Notes: a model not told the origin generated them from the sequence alone. Counted from the stretch's first letter, positions 7,390 to 14,788 are shown. The stretch is 64,000 nucleotides of DNA from Bradyrhizobium sp. CSS354 (GCF_029051725.1 NZ_JAACFU010000004.1:1-64000), one strand, 5' to 3'. Numbers and translations are program-made.

Positions 7390-8157
7390 ATGGCATTGCT
7401 CGCAAACCACATCGCGATCGTCACGGGCGCCGGTTCGGGCATCGGGCGGGCCATCGCGGCCGGCTACGCCCGCGAGGGCGCGCAAGTGGTGCTGCTCGAC
7501 GTCAACGCCGACACGGTCGCGGAAGCCGCCGAGGAGATCCGCAAGTCCGGCGGCAAGGCCGAGAGCTTCGCCCTCGACGTGACCAAACGCGACGACTGCT
7601 TTTCGCTCGCCAAGCAGGTCGCCGACAAGATCGGACAGGTCTCGATCCTCGTCAACAATGCCGGCATTACCCGCCGCAACGCCTTCACCGCCGAGCCGGA
7701 GACAGTGGCAAAGGACTGGAACGACATCATCGCGCTCAACCTCAACGGCGTCTTCAACATGACGCAGGCGTTCCTCAGCCCGTTGCGCGCAGCCAAGGGC
7801 CGCATCGTCAATATCGGCTCGATCCAGTCCTTCGTGCATCTGCGCACGCCGAGTTCGGCGGCCTACACCACTTCGAAACACGGGGTGCTCGGCTTCACCA
7901 AGGCGCTCGCGGTCGAGCTCGGCAAGGAGGGCGTGCGCGTCAATGCGATCGGGCCGGGCTTCATCGAGACCAACATCAACGCCAATGTGCGCGCGACCAA
8001 TCCGGCGCTGGTGCAGGCTTTCGTCGATCACACCCCGCTGGCGCGCACCGGCAAGCCCGAGGACATCGTGGGTCCAGCGATCTTCCTTGCGTCGGACATG
8101 TCGGCTTACGTCACGGGAACGATCGTGATGGTGGACGGCGGATACCGGACGGTGTGA
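7390..8157 (+). CDS. SDR family NAD(P)-dependent oxidoreductase
   Basis: The product is 255 residues, the classical short-chain dehydrogenase length. The cofactor motif TGAGSGIG is at residues 12-19 and the NNAG motif at 89-92. The catalytic Ser is in NIGSIQS (around 144) with Tyr159 and Lys163 in YTTSK. An Asp after strand 2 (VVLLDVN) indicates NAD preference. The ending YVTGTIVMVDGGY is typical of the FabG/glucose-dehydrogenase branch. A ggaggaaattgtc site precedes the ATG. The substrate is unknown; 3-hydroxy-acyl, sugar and secondary-alcohol dehydrogenases all share these features. Confidence 0.92.
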   Translation: MALLANHIAIVTGAGSGIGRAIAAGYAREGAQVVLLDVNADTVAEAAEEIRKSGGKAESFALDVTKRDDCFSLAKQVADKIGQVSILVNNAGITRRNAFTAEPETVAKDWNDIIALNLNGVFNMTQAFLSPLRAAKGRIVNIGSIQSFVHLRTPSSAAYTTSKHGVLGFTKALAVELGKEGVRVNAIGPGFIETNINANVRATNPALVQAFVDHTPLARTGKPEDIVGPAIFLASDMSAYVTGTIVMVDGGYRTV

Positions 8158-8268
8158 GCGAGATGATGCCTGCTTTGTAATGCGGAATATGCTCGCAGAA
8201 ATATGCAGTCCGTGCCAATCGCGGCGGTGCGGCGGCATTCCCAAGGTCAATTGGTGCGATCGCCCCGC

Positions 8269-8287
8269 GGTTAACCTTTCGTTAACC
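8269..8287. promoter_or_regulatory. CtrA-type binding site
   Basis: The sequence ggttaac-ctttc-gttaacc is a perfect inverted repeat and contains TTAA-N7-TTAAC at 8271-8286. That is the full consensus for the alphaproteobacterial cell-cycle regulator CtrA. It lies about 95 bases upstream of the ATG of the FlbD-like gene and is the only such full match I noticed in the window. Confidence 0.7.
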
Positions 8288-8379
8288 AAACCCGCCCACC
8301 GTAGATTTACGGCTTGGGGGTCGTTTGTTCTCGATCCGCTTCCAAAGACGGAAGCGGGCGTTGATCGGGGAGTGTGTCG

Positions 8380-8628
8380 ATGACCACTGTTCATGTCGCT
8401 GCGTCCGAACCGGGCGCGTATGTCCTTTCACCGAACCAGATCGTTCCGCTGCTGATCGGCGCGACCGTCGACGAGGTCGAGCGTGAGCTCGTGCTCCAGA
8501 CGCTCGCGCGCTGCGACGGCAATCGCACGCGCGCGTCGCGCGTGCTCGGCCTCTCGGTGCGCACGCTGCGCAACAAGATCAGGCTCTATGCCGCCTCCGG
8601 CATCGAGGTCCCCGCCTATCACGACTAG
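8380..8628 (+). CDS. Stand-alone Fis/FlbD-type DNA-binding domain protein
   Basis: The product is 82 residues. Residues about 30-80 (VERELVLQTLARCDGNRTRA, then SRVLGLSVRTLRNKIRLYAA) form a Fis-type helix-turn-helix. It is very close to the C-terminal DNA-binding domain of the flagellar regulator FlbD and other NtrC-family activators. No receiver domain or AAA+ sigma-54 activation domain is present, so it cannot itself open sigma-54 complexes; a repressor, cofactor or DNA-architectural role is inferred. The ATG at 8380 follows a cgggga site. A perfect CtrA box upstream suggests cell-cycle control, as CtrA drives flbD in Caulobacter. Confidence 0.85.
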   Translation: MTTVHVAASEPGAYVLSPNQIVPLLIGATVDEVERELVLQTLARCDGNRTRASRVLGLSVRTLRNKIRLYAASGIEVPAYHD

Positions 8629-8741
8629 GGCGCGACGTGCCGCCGATTGGTGTTGATCACGCCCAGGCGCGAGCCCGGGCGGAATTGCTGCTGTCTTCAA
8701 ACGCCGCTAATTAGCTTGCTTCCGGTCAAGGGAGCAGTGGC

Positions 8742-9254
8742 GTGGCAGACGAACAAAAACGGCAGGGACCTCAGGGACCGCGCGGACGGCAGGGCGAACC
8801 GGGGCGGCCGGGACCGCAGGGTCATCCAGGCAAGCGCGGGCCGGATGGCGCGCGCGGCAAGCCGGGTCCGCAGGGCAAGCCGGGTCCGGTCGGGAAGGCC
8901 GGACCGCTGGGCAAGCCCGGTCCGCAAGGCAAGCAGGGCGAAGCCGGACCGCGCGGGGTGGCCGGTGCACAGGGACCTGTCGGACCGCAAGGGCCGGCGG
9001 GGCCGCAGGGCCCGCGTGGCGAGCCCGGTCCGCCCGGCCCATTGCCGTCGATCGAGCAGGTGTTGCCGTGGCTCGATCAGCTGTTCGATGCCTGGGACGA
9101 GCGCCGCCGCCAGCGCGAGCATGAAGCCGCCGAGCGCGAGGCGCTCGAGGCAGCCGTGCAGGAGACCGACGATGCGCCCCTCGGTGACGAGGACGAGGAC
9201 AGCGAAGGTGATCACAGGAAAAAGAAGAAAAAGAAGAAGCACGGCAAGGACTGA
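8742..9254 (+). CDS. Cytoplasmic collagen-like protein with poly-lysine tail
   Basis: The product is 170 residues from a GTG start at 8742 with a good aagggag site. Residues 9-101 are 31 uninterrupted Gly-X-Y triplets rich in Pro, Gln, Lys and Arg (GPQ, GKP, GPR), the signature of a collagen triple helix. A short linker ([19 protein letters not shown]) leads to a charged helix [20 protein letters not shown], which could be a trimerising coiled coil. An acidic stretch (DEDEDSEGD) and a run of seven lysines ([12 protein letters not shown]) end it. There is no signal peptide, unlike most bacterial collagens, so it appears intracellular. Function unknown. Confidence 0.9.
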   Translation: MADEQKRQGPQGPRGRQGEPGRPGPQGHPGKRGPDGARGKPGPQGKPGPVGKAGPLGKPGPQGKQGEAGPRGVAGAQGPVGPQGPAGPQGPRGEPGPPGPLPSIEQVLPWLDQLFDAWDERRRQREHEAAEREALEAAVQETDDAPLGDEDEDSEGDHRKKKKKKKHGKD

Positions 9255-9263
9255 CAGACGAAT

Positions 9264-9479
9264 CTATTTCGTCCCGTTCTCGCGTCGCGGCAGCATGCCC
9301 ATGCGCTCGAACTGCCAGCGCATGGCGCGGTACCACAGATAGCCGACCGCTGCGCCGCACAAGGCCAGGATCACGACGCTCGCGCTCGAGAACGAGCCGC
9401 TCCACCACGTCATCCACGCGGTCCACAGCAGCGTGAAAACGATGGCACCTGCTTTCAGCGGAAGAAGGGGGCGGCTCAT
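9264..9479 (-). CDS. Small two-helix membrane protein
   Basis: The product is 71 residues. Two hydrophobic segments (LKAGAIVFTLLWTAWMTWW and SVVILALCGAAVGYLWYRA) predict an inner-membrane hairpin, followed by a basic tail (MRWQFERMGMLPRRENGTK). The ATG at 9479 is preceded by a ggag site. It is convergent with the collagen-like gene, with nine bases between them. The family is not recognised. Confidence 0.75.
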   Translation of the reverse strand: MSRPLLPLKAGAIVFTLLWTAWMTWWSGSFSSASVVILALCGAAVGYLWYRAMRWQFERMGMLPRRENGTK

Positions 9480-9575
9480 GGTCGTGCTCCGGGGTGTCAA
9501 AAGCCCGGCGAACATCATCGCGCGTTGAGACCGCTTTCACCGTGAGCCAAGTCACGGAACGGACGCGCGAGCCGC

Positions 9576-9842
9576 CTAACCGAAGCGCAGCCGCGAACGT
9601 TCCTTGGCCTTTTCCGCCTCGACCTCACGGTCGCGTGCCGGGGCATGGGTGTGCAGCGACGTCAGCAGTCTTCGCGCAGCCTCCGAGACCTCCGCCACCG
9701 CACGATCGAAGGCCGCCTCGTTGGCCTGCGACGGCTTGTTGAAGCCGGACAGTTTGCGAACGAACTGGAGCGCGCTGGCGTGGATCTCATCCTCCGTCGC
9801 TTCCGGCTCGAAGTTGAACAGCGTCTTGATGTTGCGGCACAT
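9576..9842 (-). CDS. DUF2277 family protein
   Basis: The product is 88 residues, beginning MCRNIKTLFNFEPEATEDEI and containing ALQFVRKLSGFNKPSQANEA. This is the highly conserved signature of DUF2277, a family of small soluble proteins common in alphaproteobacteria and actinobacteria. The C-terminus APARDREVEAEKAKERSRLR also fits. No biochemical role is established. The ATG at 9842 is the natural family start. Confidence 0.93.
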   Translation of the reverse strand: MCRNIKTLFNFEPEATEDEIHASALQFVRKLSGFNKPSQANEAAFDRAVAEVSEAARRLLTSLHTHAPARDREVEAEKAKERSRLRFG

Positions 9843-9967
9843 GCAGTCTCTCCTGACCTTTCCCTCAAGGACGACCGGCGAAAACGAAATCCTACATCCT
9901 TCCGGGCAGTTCTGCTAAGTTCCGCCGCAACGCGGCCGCCGACCAGAGCCGCACGGGGGGAATACAC

Positions 9968-11059
9968 ATGAAAGCTTCTTGCGCGGCACTGTCAGCCATC
10001 CTGTTGTCCGTCTCGTTGTCGGCCATCTCGACAGCCGCATGGGCGGCCGATTATCCGGCGCCGAAACAGGGCGACTGGGTTGTCAGGGATTTCAAGTTCC
10101 ACACCGGCGAGACCATGCCGGAGCTGAAGCTGCACTACACCACCGTGGGTGAGCCCAGCGGCCAGCCGGTCCTGGTGCTGCACGGCACCGGCGGCTCGGG
10201 CGCGAGCATGCTGTCATCAGCCTTTGCCGGCGAGCTGTTCGGCGCGGGACAGCCACTCGATGCGTCCAAATACTACATCATCATTCCCGACAATGTCGGC
10301 CATGGCAAATCGTCAAAGCCGTCCGACGGGATGAAGACGAGCTTCCCGAAATACAATTACGACGACATGGTCGAAGCCCAGTATCGCCTGGTGACGGAAG
10401 GGCTCGGCATCAAGCACCTGCGGCTCGTCATCGGCAATTCGATGGGCGGCATGCACACCTGGCTATGGGGCGAGAAATATCCGAAGGCGATGGACGCGCT
10501 GATCCCGATGGCCTCGCAGCCGACCGAGATGGCGTCGCGCAACTGGATGCTGCGGCGGATCATGCTCGACACCATCCGCAGCGATCCCGACTACAATGGC
10601 GGCAATTACACCAGTCAGCCGCGCCTGATGAAATACGCCATCACCGCCTACGGCATCGCGAGCATCGGCGGAACGCTGGCCTATCAATCGCAGGCGCCGA
10701 CGGCGGCCAAGGCCGACAAGATCGTCGACGAGCGGCTGGCCATGCCGATCACGGCGGATGCCAACGACTTCGTCTACCAGTGGGAGTCCTCGCATGACTA
10801 CAATGCCGGCGAGAAGCTGGAGGCCATCGAAGCGTCGCTGCTGCTGATCAATTCCGCGGACGACGAACGCAACCCGCCCGAGACCGGCATCACGGACGCC
10901 GCGATGACGCGGGTCAAGAACGGCAAGCTGTATCTCATCCCGGCCAGCACCGAGACGCGCGGTCACGGCACCACCGGGAACGCAAAATTCTACAGGGAGC
11001 AGGTCCAACAATTTCTGCAAGCCGCGCCGCAGCAAACGATCGAATCTGCGCGCCGCTGA
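9968..11059 (+). CDS. Exported alpha/beta hydrolase, homoserine-acetyltransferase-like
   Basis: The product is 363 residues with a signal peptide (MKASCAALSAILLSVSLSAI to AWA-AD). The hydrolase core has an oxyanion-type HGTGGSG block, the nucleophile elbow GNSMGGMHTW, the acid in INSADDERNPPE and the catalytic His in TRGHGTTG. The overall arrangement, with NVGHGKSSKPSDG after the first block, resembles the MetX/homoserine O-acetyltransferase branch. The signal peptide, however, places it in the periplasm, where methionine synthesis does not occur. An esterase or hydrolase activity is therefore more likely. Confidence 0.88.
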   Translation: MKASCAALSAILLSVSLSAISTAAWAADYPAPKQGDWVVRDFKFHTGETMPELKLHYTTVGEPSGQPVLVLHGTGGSGASMLSSAFAGELFGAGQPLDASKYYIIIPDNVGHGKSSKPSDGMKTSFPKYNYDDMVEAQYRLVTEGLGIKHLRLVIGNSMGGMHTWLWGEKYPKAMDALIPMASQPTEMASRNWMLRRIMLDTIRSDPDYNGGNYTSQPRLMKYAITAYGIASIGGTLAYQSQAPTAAKADKIVDERLAMPITADANDFVYQWESSHDYNAGEKLEAIEASLLLINSADDERNPPETGITDAAMTRVKNGKLYLIPASTETRGHGTTGNAKFYREQVQQFLQAAPQQTIESARR

Positions 11060-11202
11060 TTTTGCATCGCATCACCGGCCGTCTACCCCGCATATTATTT
11101 GAGCATGCATTACGCCGGCGGCTCGGGCTTAATCGCATCGATGTACGAATCGACGCGTGAGACAATCACGCGTATGGCACGACACGCGATGAGGAGGATC
11201 GC

Positions 11203-11547
11203 ATGCACAGGCTCGTACTGTGCGTTTGGCTGACCGCGCTGACGAGCGCCGCGTTCGCGTTCGACAACGGGCAATATGATCACGTCCCCCCCGACGTCCG
11301 CGCCTGGTTCAAGAGCGTGATCGCACCGAACGGCGTGCCCTGCTGCGACGTCTCCGACGGCCATCGCACGGAGTACGACGTGCGCAGTGGCGCCTATTGG
11401 GTGCCGATCGAGGGACAATGGATGGAGGTGCCCGAGCGCGCCATCATCCGCGACCGCGGCAATCCGGTCGGCCAGGCCGTGGTGTGGTACGTCCGTCACC
11501 GCGGCGCCATCATCATCAGTTGCTTTGTGCCGGCGGACGCGGTGTAG
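11203..11547 (+). CDS. Small exported protein with CC motif, unknown function
   Basis: The product is 114 residues with a signal peptide (MHRLVLCVWLTALTSAAFA). The mature part contains VPPDVRAWFKSVIAPNGVPC, then CDVSDGHRTEYDV, with a vicinal Cys pair and a further Cys near the end (ISCFVP). The Trp/Tyr-rich middle (GAYWVPIEGQWMEVP) suggests a compact beta fold. An aggagg-type site (gaggaggatcgc) precedes the ATG. I do not recognise a named family. Confidence 0.8.
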   Translation: MHRLVLCVWLTALTSAAFAFDNGQYDHVPPDVRAWFKSVIAPNGVPCCDVSDGHRTEYDVRSGAYWVPIEGQWMEVPERAIIRDRGNPVGQAVVWYVRHRGAIIISCFVPADAV

Positions 11548-11588
11548 CGCGCGATAGCGCCTCGGCGCCGCGCGTGCTAGTTCGACCG

Positions 11589-12005
11589 ATGGCTCCTGCG
11601 AACGACAGAACACGCGCTGTGATGCGCTTTGTGCTGGCAGCGTTTTACATCGCGGCTGGCATCGCGCATCTCCGGGTTCCCGAAAAGTTGCTTGCGATCA
11701 CGCCGGCCTGGGTCCCGTTTGCAACACAGGCCATCCTCATCACTGGCGTCTGCGAGATCGCAGGCGCGGTTGCGCTGGTGACGAAGCCGCTGCGCTGGTG
11801 GGCGGGCGTTGCGCTGGCGCTCTATTCGCTTTTCGTGTGGCCAGCAAACATCAAGCATGCCTTGGAGGGCATCGACCTTCCGCCCGTCCCCAACAGCTGG
11901 CTCTACCACGGGCCGCGGCTGGCGCTTCAGCCGGTCCTGATCTGGTGGGCTCTCTATTGCGCTGGCGTGATCGGCTGGCCGTGGCGGCGCGACAAAGGGG
12001 GATAG
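11589..12005 (+). CDS. DoxX-like membrane protein
   Basis: The product is 138 residues with four predicted transmembrane segments: MRFVLAAFYIAAGIAHL, ILITGVCEIAGAVALV, WWAGVALALYSLFVWP and LQPVLIWWALYCAGVIGW. The pattern FYIAAGIAHLRVPEKL and a GVCEIAGA helix is typical of the DoxX/DoxD-like family of small quinone-linked or stress-related membrane proteins. The ATG at 11589 is used; an internal ATG at 11622 would still contain all four segments. Confidence 0.82.
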   Translation: MAPANDRTRAVMRFVLAAFYIAAGIAHLRVPEKLLAITPAWVPFATQAILITGVCEIAGAVALVTKPLRWWAGVALALYSLFVWPANIKHALEGIDLPPVPNSWLYHGPRLALQPVLIWWALYCAGVIGWPWRRDKGG

Positions 12006-12055
12006 CGATCGGGCCGGGAGATGATATTCTCGGGCATCCAATCAGGGAGACCTTC

Positions 12056-12658
12056 GTGACTGATCTTTGCGCCGAAGACCTCGCCACCATCTATGCCCAG
12101 CCGAGCCCACGCGTGATCGCGAAAGCGCGTCCCGCGGTCGACACGCATGCGAAGAAATTCATCGAGATGTCGCCGTTCTGCGTGCTCGCGACATCGGGAG
12201 CGGACGGCAGCGTCGATGCCTCACCACGCGGCGGCGGCGTCGGCTTCGTCCATGTCGCCGGCCCCAACCAGCTGCTGATGCCCGATCGCTCCGGCAACAA
12301 CCGGATCGACAGTTTCCGGAATGTCGTCGAGGGCTCGGGCTTCTTGCATCTGTTGTTCTTCGTCCCTGGATTCGACGAGACGCTGCGCGTCGGCGGCCGC
12401 GGCACGCTGTCGGCCGATCCGGACCTGCTCGCCTCGATGGTTGAGTTTGGCAAGGCACCGCGCGCGGTGCTGAACGTCGCCGTCAGCGAAGTCTATTTCC
12501 ACTGCGGCAAGGCCCTCATGCGCTCGAAGCTGTGGTCATCTGACAAGGTGCCGCGCTCGGTGATGCCGAGCATCGTCGAGGTGGTCCACGAGCAGACCGG
12601 CCTTGGTGAGCCGCAGAGTCAGGAGATCGTGGAAGAGCTCTACAAGACGCAGTTGTAG
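12056..12658 (+). CDS. PPOX-type FMN-dependent flavoprotein (MSMEG_1061-like)
   Basis: The product is 200 residues from a GTG start behind cagggag. The split-barrel motif FCVLATSGADGSVDASPRGG, then LLMPDRSGNNRIDSFRNV, is the FMN-binding pattern of pyridoxamine-phosphate-oxidase-like proteins. The subtype with long C-terminal helices (YFHCGKALMRSKLW) corresponds to the group often named after MSMEG_1061. These proteins reduce or bind flavin or F420-type cofactors; the physiological substrate is unknown. It probably follows DoxX in the same transcript (50 bases between them). Confidence 0.88.
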   Translation: MTDLCAEDLATIYAQPSPRVIAKARPAVDTHAKKFIEMSPFCVLATSGADGSVDASPRGGGVGFVHVAGPNQLLMPDRSGNNRIDSFRNVVEGSGFLHLLFFVPGFDETLRVGGRGTLSADPDLLASMVEFGKAPRAVLNVAVSEVYFHCGKALMRSKLWSSDKVPRSVMPSIVEVVHEQTGLGEPQSQEIVEELYKTQL

Positions 12659-12679
12659 CTGGCGTCCAGGCTGTCGTCC

Positions 12680-12709
12680 CGGCCTGGTGCGCAATTGCGC
12701 ACCAGGCCG
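12680..12709. terminator. 30-bp perfect palindrome between convergent genes
   Basis: Bases 12680-12709 (arm cggcctggtgcgcaa) form a perfect 30-base palindrome, centred on aatt, between the flavoprotein gene (ends 12658) and bacterioferritin (ends 12743, minus strand). It can form a strong cruciform or hairpin on either strand and is a plausible bidirectional terminator, although no T-run follows. Confidence 0.55.
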
Positions 12710-12742
12710 ACACGGAATTGTGGGCAGCGCTAACGCGCCAAA

Positions 12743-13231
12743 CTAATGCCCGTCGCCCTCGAGCCCACCAACGTGCTTCTGGGTATAGAGCTCGAGGCCG
12801 ATGCGGCCGATTAGGTCGAGCTGGGTCTCGAGGAAGTCGATGTGGTGCTCCTCGTCGCTCATCAGCTTCTCGAACAGGTCGCGCGTCACGTAGTCCTTGA
12901 CGCTGTGGCAGTAGGTCGCCGCTTCCTGGTAGAGCGCCCGCGCGCTCATCTCGGCGGCGAGATCGCACTCGATGATCTCCTTGACGTTCTGGCCGATACG
13001 CAAGGGATCGAGCACCTGCATGTTCGGGAAGCCGTCGAAGAACAAGATCCGCTCGGTAAGCTTGTCGGCGTGCTCCATCTCCTCGATGGACTCCTTGCGC
13101 CAGACCTTGGACATGTCCCGCAGGCCCCAATTGTCGAGGAAGCGGTAGTGCAGCCAATACTGGTTGATCGCAGTCAGCTCGTGACGCAGTGCCTTGTTGA
13201 GATAGTCGATAACTTTTGCGTCGCCCTGCAT
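12743..13231 (-). CDS. bfr: Bacterioferritin
   Basis: The product is 162 residues, the standard length. The di-iron ferroxidase ligands are in place: Glu18 (RHELTAINQYW), Glu51 and His54 (IEEMEHADK), then Glu94 and Glu127/His130 in the ECDLAAEM and SDEEHHIDF regions. Met52, the axial ligand of the inter-subunit haem, is present. The 24-mer stores iron as ferric mineral in the cytoplasm. Upstream at 13274-13292 lies an Irr-type iron box, and the gene for the releasing ferredoxin follows further upstream on the same strand. The ATG at 13231 has a ctggagtg site. Confidence 0.97.
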   Translation of the reverse strand: MQGDAKVIDYLNKALRHELTAINQYWLHYRFLDNWGLRDMSKVWRKESIEEMEHADKLTERILFFDGFPNMQVLDPLRIGQNVKEIIECDLAAEMSARALYQEAATYCHSVKDYVTRDLFEKLMSDEEHHIDFLETQLDLIGRIGLELYTQKHVGGLEGDGH

Positions 13232-13273
13232 GGTTCACTCCAGCTCTTGCAGTCCAAATCGGCCGTAACCCGA

Positions 13274-13292
13274 ATTTAGAACGCTTCTAAAT
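13274..13292. promoter_or_regulatory. Iron control element (Irr box) of bfr
   Basis: The sequence atttagaa-cgc-ttctaaat is a perfect inverted repeat matching the iron-control-element pattern TTTAGAA-N3-TTCTAAA bound by the haem-dependent regulator Irr in Bradyrhizobium and relatives. It ends 43 bases before the bacterioferritin start, a position suited to repression under iron limitation. Confidence 0.8.
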
Positions 13293-13364
13293 GAGTTTAA
13301 AGACTGGGGCAACCGGCTACGCGGACGCAGCCGGGGAAAAGCTCAGCCAGGGTTGCGGAAGATT

Positions 13365-13637
13365 TCAGCAGGCCGCGAGGGCAAACTCGGCCGGCTGGGC
13401 AGTCTCGTCATTGGCCGCCACAGTGTGGTTGTGCGGGCAGCCGGAGCAGCAGGACGAGGCACAGGGGCCGAGCGCTTCGTCGATAATGGTCTTGATCGTC
13501 CGAGCACAGCGGCCGCATTCGGCGCTACAGCCGAGACAACCATAAACCTGCTTTGCATGGCGCACAGCGTCGTCGGACTCGGCGACGGCGGCGCGGATGT
13601 CGTCATCGCTCAGCACGTTACAGGAACAAACGATCAT
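13365..13637 (-). CDS. bfd: Bacterioferritin-associated ferredoxin with Cys-rich tail
   Basis: The product is 90 residues. The N-terminal 56 residues are a Bfd domain: Cys4 and Cys6 (MIVCSCN) with Cys41 and Cys44 (AECGRCART) are the expected four ligands of the [2Fe-2S] cluster that passes electrons to bacterioferritin to release iron. Two more Cys (34, 37) precede the second pair. An unusual extension adds Cys59, 63, 64 and 67, His69 and His71 (CASSCCSGCPHNH), ending in Cys90. The gene is upstream of bfr on the same strand, with a box-containing gap between them, so each may have its own promoter. E. coli Bfd has 64 residues and no such tail. Confidence 0.93.
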   Translation of the reverse strand: MIVCSCNVLSDDDIRAAVAESDDAVRHAKQVYGCLGCSAECGRCARTIKTIIDEALGPCASSCCSGCPHNHTVAANDETAQPAEFALAAC

Positions 13638-13745
13638 GGAAGCGGCAGGCCCTTTGGTGATGCGCCATCATCGATATTTAAGGGGCCGGCCGGATGCAAA
13701 AGGAAAAAGCGGAATTTGAAGCTATTCCAAACTAGCCCGGAACAG

Positions 13746-13762
13746 CCTAGAACGGCTCTAAA
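13746..13762. promoter_or_regulatory. Second, imperfect iron-control-like element upstream of bfd
   Basis: The sequence cctagaa-cgg-ctctaaa keeps 11 of 14 arm bases of TTTAGAA-N3-TTCTAAA. It lies about 110 bases upstream of the bfd start. By analogy with the perfect box at bfr it may place bfd under the same iron regulator; the mismatches lower confidence. Confidence 0.5.
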
Positions 13763-13797
13763 ATAGGGCCTTGCGCTGGATCAAGATTGCGGCGGAT

Positions 13798-14097
13798 CTA
13801 GTCGCCCCCGCCGCCTCCACCATCGCCGCCGCCCCCGCAATCTCCGCCACTACTGCCGCTATCGCTGCTGGAGCAGCTGCCGCTGTCGGCCGGGCTGCCG
13901 GAACTATCGCTGGAAAACCAGCTCCCCAACGAGAAGCCGTCGCTGGTGCCCGTGGAGGTGTCGCCACCGCTGTTGCCGCTGGCCCCGGCGCGGGAGCGCC
14001 GCTGGCCGCGGTTCTGGAGATGGGTGATCCAGCCGTAGCCGATCGCGGAGACGATCCCGGCAGCGATCAATGCATTTATCATCGCGTTGCCCACCAT
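13798..14097 (-). CDS. Small membrane protein with Gly/Ser/Asp low-complexity tail
   Basis: The product is 99 residues. One N-terminal transmembrane helix (MINALIAAGIVSAIGYGWI) is followed by a basic stretch (QNRGQRRSRAG) and then a tail composed almost only of Ser, Gly, Asp and a few Cys, ending DCGGGGDGGGGGGD. A gggagg site precedes the ATG at 14097; GTG at 14100 and ATG at 14082 are alternatives. The tail resembles Gly-rich ends of small bacterial membrane proteins whose role is unknown. Low complexity makes the coding call less sure, but the hydrophobic start and ribosome-binding site favour a real gene. Confidence 0.65.
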   Translation of the reverse strand: MVGNAMINALIAAGIVSAIGYGWITHLQNRGQRRSRAGASGNSGGDTSTGTSDGFSLGSWFSSDSSGSPADSGSCSSSDSGSSGGDCGGGGDGGGGGGD

Positions 14098-14231
14098 CAC
14101 CCTCCCCTGGCTGAGCTGCGGTCCATGCTAATTGGTCGTCCCCGGCAACGGTGCGTTCATTGATCATTCAATCGAAATATGGAACTTTACCGCCAAAGAG
14201 TTCCCGCGTGTTTTGCTCGAAAGGTCAGCCA

Positions 14232-14576
14232 ATGAAGAAGTCGCTCCTGGCAATCGCTGCCGTCGCCGCTGTGGCCCTTAGCGCCGCTACACCAGCCCAG
14301 GCGCAACGCGGCGTCGCCGCGGGCGTGGCGGCCGGAATCATCGGCGGCGCCATTGTCGGTGGGGCGCTGGCCTCTCCGTACTATTACGGGCCCGGCCCTG
14401 GCCCCGGCTACGCATATGGTCCGGGATATAGCCCGGGCTACTATCCGCCGCGCTACTACGCACCGGGCCCGGGCTACGTCGCCGACGACTATTACGGCGA
14501 CGGCTGCGTCTGGCAGAAGCAGCGCTTCTGGGACGGTTATGCCTGGCGCGTCCGCCGCGCCAGAGTCTGTGGCTGA
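14232..14576 (+). CDS. Small exported Gly/Tyr/Pro-rich protein (paralogue A)
   Basis: The product is 114 residues with a signal peptide (MKKSLLAIAAVAAVALSAAT then PAQA-QR). A glycine-zipper-like segment GVAAGVAAGIIGGAIVGGAL comes next, then a YYGPGPGPGYAYGPGYSPGY region. It ends with a conserved domain CVWQKQRFWDGYAWRVRRAR plus VCG. The first and last parts match the next gene closely. Glycine-zipper stretches suggest membrane or envelope insertion. Function is unknown; similar short proteins are common in Bradyrhizobium. Confidence 0.85.
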   Translation: MKKSLLAIAAVAAVALSAATPAQAQRGVAAGVAAGIIGGAIVGGALASPYYYGPGPGPGYAYGPGYSPGYYPPRYYAPGPGYVADDYYGDGCVWQKQRFWDGYAWRVRRARVCG

Positions 14577-14788
14577 AGTCGTCCCAGGCCGGTTCATTCC
14601 GGATGCGCCGTTCATCCAGGGGCCTGAAAAAGACCGCTTTTTCTCGTCACAGCTCCGTGTGCGTTTACCGCGGATTGACCATTTGCGCGCTTCCTAGCTG
14701 CAAGGCCAAATCCATCAGAGTCTGCGTGAACCTTTGAACCCCGGGCGCTCCTAACAAGGAGCATCCATCTCTCAGGAGAGCTAAGCGT

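Noticed and set aside
9968..11059. Assignment as methionine-pathway homoserine O-acetyltransferase
   Set aside because: The motif layout is similar, but the clear signal peptide places it outside the cytoplasm, where that reaction would not occur.
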